A program made the translations under genes and the position numbers. The notes under the pieces were generated by a model that saw nothing but the letters and a program-made list of their open reading frames with translations, had not been told where the DNA came from and ran no database searches. Positions 60,972 to 64,000 of a stretch of DNA of 64,000 nucleotides are shown here, piece after piece (position 1 is the stretch's first letter; the number at the start of each line of letters is the position of its first letter). Origin of the DNA: Sphingobacteriales bacterium UTBCD1 (GTDB taxonomy: Bacteria > Bacteroidota > Bacteroidia > Chitinophagales > Chitinophagaceae). The stretch covers positions 82,499-146,498 of the forward strand of contig MWTC01000039.1 in the NCBI GenBank assembly GCA_002066995.1. Direction: 5' to 3'.

Positions 60972-63116
60972 TTATGCATTCACTTTGCCTTTCACTTTGG
61001 CGATCACTTCTTCCGCAATATTATTAGGAGCAGGAGCATAATGCGAGAATTCCATAGTAGAGGAAGCACGGCCCGAACTCAATGAACGAAGCTGGGTAAC
61101 ATAGCCGAACATTTCACTCATCGGCACTTTTGCTTTGATTACCTGTGCCCCGGCACGACTATCCATTCCTTCCAGCATACCACGGCGGCGGTTCAGGTCA
61201 CCTGTCACATCACCCATATATTGATCAGGGGTGACCACTTCCACTTTCATTATGGGTTCCAATAATATGGGTTTTGCTTTCCTGGCAGCTTCACGATAAC
61301 CGGCTTTGGCACATAATTCAAATGACATTGAATCGGAGTCCACGGCATGAAAGCTTCCGTCAAACACACGAATCTTCATATTATTTACCGGGTAATTTGC
61401 CAATACCCCATTGGTCATAGACTGTTCAAATCCTTTCTGAATTGCCGGCACAAATTCACGGGGAATAGAGCCTCCGAAAAGATCGTTGACAAACTGGAAA
61501 TTCTTATCCGGGTTCTCTTTTTTCCAATCTTCATCCACCGGTCCTAATTCGAAAACAATATCCGCAAACTTACCACGACCGCCGGTTTGCTTTTTCAATA
61601 CTTCCCGATGCTCAACAGTATTCAGAAATGCCTCCTTGTAAGCTACCTGGGGCGGGCCCTGATTCACCTCCACTTTAAACTCTCTCCTCATACGATCTAT
61701 GATAATCTCCAGGTGAAGCTCGCCCATTCCACTCAAAACTGTCTGGCCTGTTTCTTCATCTGTTTTCACTTTTAGTGTTGGATCTTCCTCGATCAGCTTT
61801 GCTATAGCCATACCCATTTTATCAACGTCAACCTGGGTTTTCGGTTCTATGGCAACAGAAATGACCGGATCGGGAATAAACATATTCTCCAATACAATAG
61901 GATGATCTTCATCGCATAAAGTATCGCCTGTCTTTATCTCTTTAAAACCAACGGCAGCACCGATATCGCCCGCCTCAATAAAATCAATCGGATTTTGTTT
62001 ATTGGCAAACATCTTCATGATACGGCTGATACGTTCTTTTTTGCCGCTTCTTACATTCAATACATAAGAACCTGCATCAAGGTGGCCTGAGTAGCAACGG
62101 AAGAATGCCAACCGGCCTACAAAGGGATCGGTCATAATCTTGAACGCTAATGCAGAAAAAGGTTCTTTTGCATCCGGCTTCCTGCTGATCTCCTCTCCGT
62201 TATCAGGATTTATACCCTTTACTGCTTCGATATCTGCCGGGCTGGGTAAGTAACGGCAAACCGCATCCAGAGCCTTCTGTACTCCTTTATTTTTAAAAGA
62301 AGAACCACACAACATCGGAACAATGCTCAGATCAATGGTGGCTTTACGTATGGCTTCATGAATTTCATCTTCAGAAATCGAATCAGGATTTTCAAAAAAT
62401 TTCTCCAGAAGCTTATCATCATATTCTGCCACCGCTTCTACCAGGTGAGCCCTCCATTCCTCTGCTTCGGCTTTCAAATCCTCAGGCACAGGGATTTCAT
62501 CATAAGTCATTCCCTCTGTTTCCATATGCCAGATAATACCTTTCATCTTAATAAGATCAACAACACCTTTAAAATTATCTTCTTCCCCGATAGGTAACTG
62601 CAGGGGAACTGCTTTCGATCCAAGCATTTCTTTGATCTGCTTTACCACTTTAAGAAAGTCTGCACCGGCCCTGTCCATTTTATTTACAAACCCGATACGG
62701 GGAACACTATAACGATTTGCCTGGCGCCACACTGTTTCACTTTGCGGCTCTACGCCATCTACAGCAGAAAACAACGCAATCAAACCATCCAGCACCCGCA
62801 TGGAGCGTTCTACTTCTACAGTAAAATCAACGTGCCCCGGAGTATCAATAATGTTGAAGTAATATTTTTTTGTATTTGCTGTTGGCTTACCGTTTTCTGT
62901 CGGGAAATTCCAGTTACAACTTACCGCAGCAGAGGTGATGGTAATCCCTCTTTCTTTTTCCTGCTCCATCCAGTCTGTAGTTGCCGCACCTTCATGCACT
63001 TCGCCAATTTTATGGATCATACCGGTATAACGGAGGATACGTTCCGTCGTAGTTGTTTTGCCGGCATCAATATGGGCTGCAATTCCAAAGTTTCTCTGAT
63101 ATTTTAAGTCTGCCAT
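60972..63116 (-). CDS. fusA: Elongation factor G
   Basis: 714 aa, the translocase GTPase. G1 is [16 protein letters not shown] (13-28), then [11 protein letters not shown] (switch I), [16 protein letters not shown] (G3) and [10 protein letters not shown] (G4). Domain II-V marks include [35 protein letters not shown], and the C-terminal [20 protein letters not shown]. It is the canonical EF-G1 form. Unlike the common rpsL-rpsG-fusA-rpsJ order, rpsG is not upstream and rpsJ is not directly downstream. Confidence 0.97.
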   Translation of the reverse strand: MADLKYQRNFGIAAHIDAGKTTTTERILRYTGMIHKIGEVHEGAATTDWMEQEKERGITITSAAVSCNWNFPTENGKPTANTKKYYFNIIDTPGHVDFTVEVERSMRVLDGLIALFSAVDGVEPQSETVWRQANRYSVPRIGFVNKMDRAGADFLKVVKQIKEMLGSKAVPLQLPIGEEDNFKGVVDLIKMKGIIWHMETEGMTYDEIPVPEDLKAEAEEWRAHLVEAVAEYDDKLLEKFFENPDSISEDEIHEAIRKATIDLSIVPMLCGSSFKNKGVQKALDAVCRYLPSPADIEAVKGINPDNGEEISRKPDAKEPFSALAFKIMTDPFVGRLAFFRCYSGHLDAGSYVLNVRSGKKERISRIMKMFANKQNPIDFIEAGDIGAAVGFKEIKTGDTLCDEDHPIVLENMFIPDPVISVAIEPKTQVDVDKMGMAIAKLIEEDPTLKVKTDEETGQTVLSGMGELHLEIIIDRMRREFKVEVNQGPPQVAYKEAFLNTVEHREVLKKQTGGRGKFADIVFELGPVDEDWKKENPDKNFQFVNDLFGGSIPREFVPAIQKGFEQSMTNGVLANYPVNNMKIRVFDGSFHAVDSDSMSFELCAKAGYREAARKAKPILLEPIMKVEVVTPDQYMGDVTGDLNRRRGMLEGMDSRAGAQVIKAKVPMSEMFGYVTQLRSLSSGRASSTMEFSHYAPAPNNIAEEVIAKVKGKVNA

Positions 63117-63175
63117 GAACTTTTATTTTTCAATTATTTATTTCCTTAAAAAACACCTGTTTTAAAATGGGTGCG

Positions 63176-63183
63176 CAAAGGTA
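63176..63183 (-). promoter_or_regulatory. -7 promoter box of fusA
   Basis: The minus strand reads TACCTTTG, a perfect TAnnTTTG match, 59 bp upstream of the fusA ATG. It is the same box sequence as at the rpsJ promoter. A T-rich tract sits about 20 bp upstream; no clean TTTG was seen. Confidence 0.6.
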
Positions 63184-63565
63184 ATAAAATCAATGGAAAA
63201 AAAGTGGTTTGACCTGGTATTAGTTACTTTCTACGGGTGTTGAATAACTTTAATGTTCCCCGGCCTGTTCACGGCAATTTTGAGGGCACATTATCCCGGT
63301 AAACATACCTGTTAAATCCGAGGAAGTCCTCCATCCATTAAAGATCCTTAAAATGACAGGAATGCCAGAGTAAATATTCCCACAGAATACCCTGAACATT
63401 GAATATACCTGTATGATGGCAGCGTTGCGCTGATAACAATTTAAGGCTTTATTCAATAAATCTCAATTAAATACCTCCATAAATTTTGTTGGAGATTTTT
63501 AATCGTTGTAATTTCATCATCGCTTATTCAACAATAAAAAATTATTAACCTCCAAATTTTCATTT
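63184..63565. other. Gap between divergent fusA and the H1-like gene
   Basis: About 380 bp. A 68-codon open frame on the minus strand (63250-63456) lacks any recognisable pattern and is probably chance. A small hairpin CTCCA/TGGAG (63475-63479 with 63490-63494) followed by ATTTTT lies on the plus strand. No tRNA was found. The upstream region of the plus-strand gene should hold its promoter, but only a weak TAATTTCA box is visible. Confidence 0.5.
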
Positions 63566-63949
63566 ATGGCCTCCAAGAAAAAATCAAAATCATCCCGCAA
63601 AAAAATAGCTAAGAAAGCAGCTCCGAAGAAAAAAGTTGCAAAGAAAAAAGCCGCTCCAAAAAAGAAAATGGGAAAGAAAAAGCCTGCACCCAAAAAAAAG
63701 GTAATTAAAAAAGCTGTTCCAAAAAAGAAAGCTGTAAAGAAAAAAGTGGCTCCAAAAAAGAAAGTGGCAAAGAAAAAGGCCGCACCGGTAAAAACTGTGG
63801 TTAAAACACCGGTATCTAAACCTGTTCTGCAACCGGCAACTACTCAGGCTCCTAAAACCGAGCCCATACCCACCCCTGTAACGGAAGTACCTGCTGCAGA
63901 AACTCCTGTTGATAACAGTTCTGACAACGGGAGCGGGATAACTATGTAA
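63566..63949 (+). CDS. Histone H1-like Lys/Ala/Pro-repeat protein
   Basis: 127 aa. Residues 1-77 are built from repeats of the type (K)KKVAPKKKVAKKKAAPKKK, giving an extremely basic, unstructured domain like eukaryotic H1 tails or bacterial Hc1/AlgP-like proteins; it should bind DNA or RNA non-specifically. Residues ~78-127 switch to a Pro/Thr/Val/Glu-rich acidic tail ending DNSSDNGSGITM. There is no signal peptide. At DNA level the repeats are A/G-rich (AAGAAAA-type). It is divergent from fusA. Its role in nucleoid structure is inferred from composition. Confidence 0.75.
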   Translation: MASKKKSKSSRKKIAKKAAPKKKVAKKKAAPKKKMGKKKPAPKKKVIKKAVPKKKAVKKKVAPKKKVAKKKAAPVKTVVKTPVSKPVLQPATTQAPKTEPIPTPVTEVPAAETPVDNSSDNGSGITM

Positions 63950-64000
63950 GAAAATTTAAAATTCAGAACAAAAAAATAATGGGGCCGTATCAAAAGCAAA

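Noticed and set aside
63250..63456. 68-codon minus-strand open frame upstream of fusA
   Set aside because: Starts inside an apparent regulatory gap, no homology pattern seen, and no promoter or codon pattern to support it.
63979..64000. ATG followed by GPYQKQ at the window's right edge
   Set aside because: Only seven codons are visible, too few to support a partial gene.

Overview
The window comes from a member of the phylum Bacteroidota, most likely of the Chitinophagaceae/Sphingobacteriia type. The support is direct: a SusC/SusD pair driven by an ECF sigma factor and a FecR anti-sigma factor, a six-S1-domain ribosomal protein S1, many secreted proteins with short Sec signals or lipoboxes, and repeated TAnnTTTG -7 promoter boxes (with or without an upstream TTTG) in place of E. 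coli-type promoters. Coding density is high and most genes lie on the minus strand.

Region 1 (1-22.3 kb) is a housekeeping stretch. It holds a partial peptidase T, a SlyD-like FKBP isomerase, a NamZ-type peptidoglycan exo-muramidase lipoprotein, methionyl-tRNA formyltransferase, a bleomycin-hydrolase-like C1 peptidase, a LysM/RlpA-like protein, an RsmB/RsmF-type rRNA methyltransferase, an M28 peptidase, and a three-subunit proton-translocating transhydrogenase (pntAA, pntAB, pntB) interrupted by a small four-helix-bundle ORF. It continues with a SAM methyltransferase, folA, thyA, a TerB-like protein, proline dehydrogenase divergent from an acyl-CoA thioesterase, two PlsC-type acyltransferases and rpsA.

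Region 2 (22.4-45.5 kb) is one unidirectional polysaccharide-utilisation locus. In transcription order it reads: ECF sigma factor, FecR anti-sigma, SusC, SusD, a GH109-like Gfo/Idh/MocA protein, a GH123-like protein, a DUF5107-TPR protein, a second GH123/DUF4091 lipoprotein, an unclassified Tat-exported protein, a seven-bladed FG-GAP propeller, a PVC-type haem CxxCH/HEAT protein, an alkaline-phosphatase-superfamily enzyme and a decayed RraA-like pseudogene. A GH109-like protein beside two GH123-like proteins suggests a GalNAc-containing glycan as substrate; this is inference.

Region 3 (46.0-63.1 kb) is the ribosomal S10-spc cluster, read on the minus strand from rpsJ through rplC-D-W-B, rpsS, rplV, rpsC, rplP, rpmC, rpsQ, rplN-X-E, rpsN, rpsH, rplF-R, rpsE, rpmD, rplO and secY, and then, behind a terminator, map. 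fusA lies upstream, separated from rpsJ by a secreted beta-helix gene. infA-rpmJ-rpsM-rpsK-rpsD-rpoA-rplQ do not follow map; the glycan locus is there instead. The 282-bp gap between rpsJ and rplC is unusually rich in hairpins and may be a structured leader RNA.

The window ends with a Lys/Ala/Pro-repeat, histone-H1-like gene on the plus strand.
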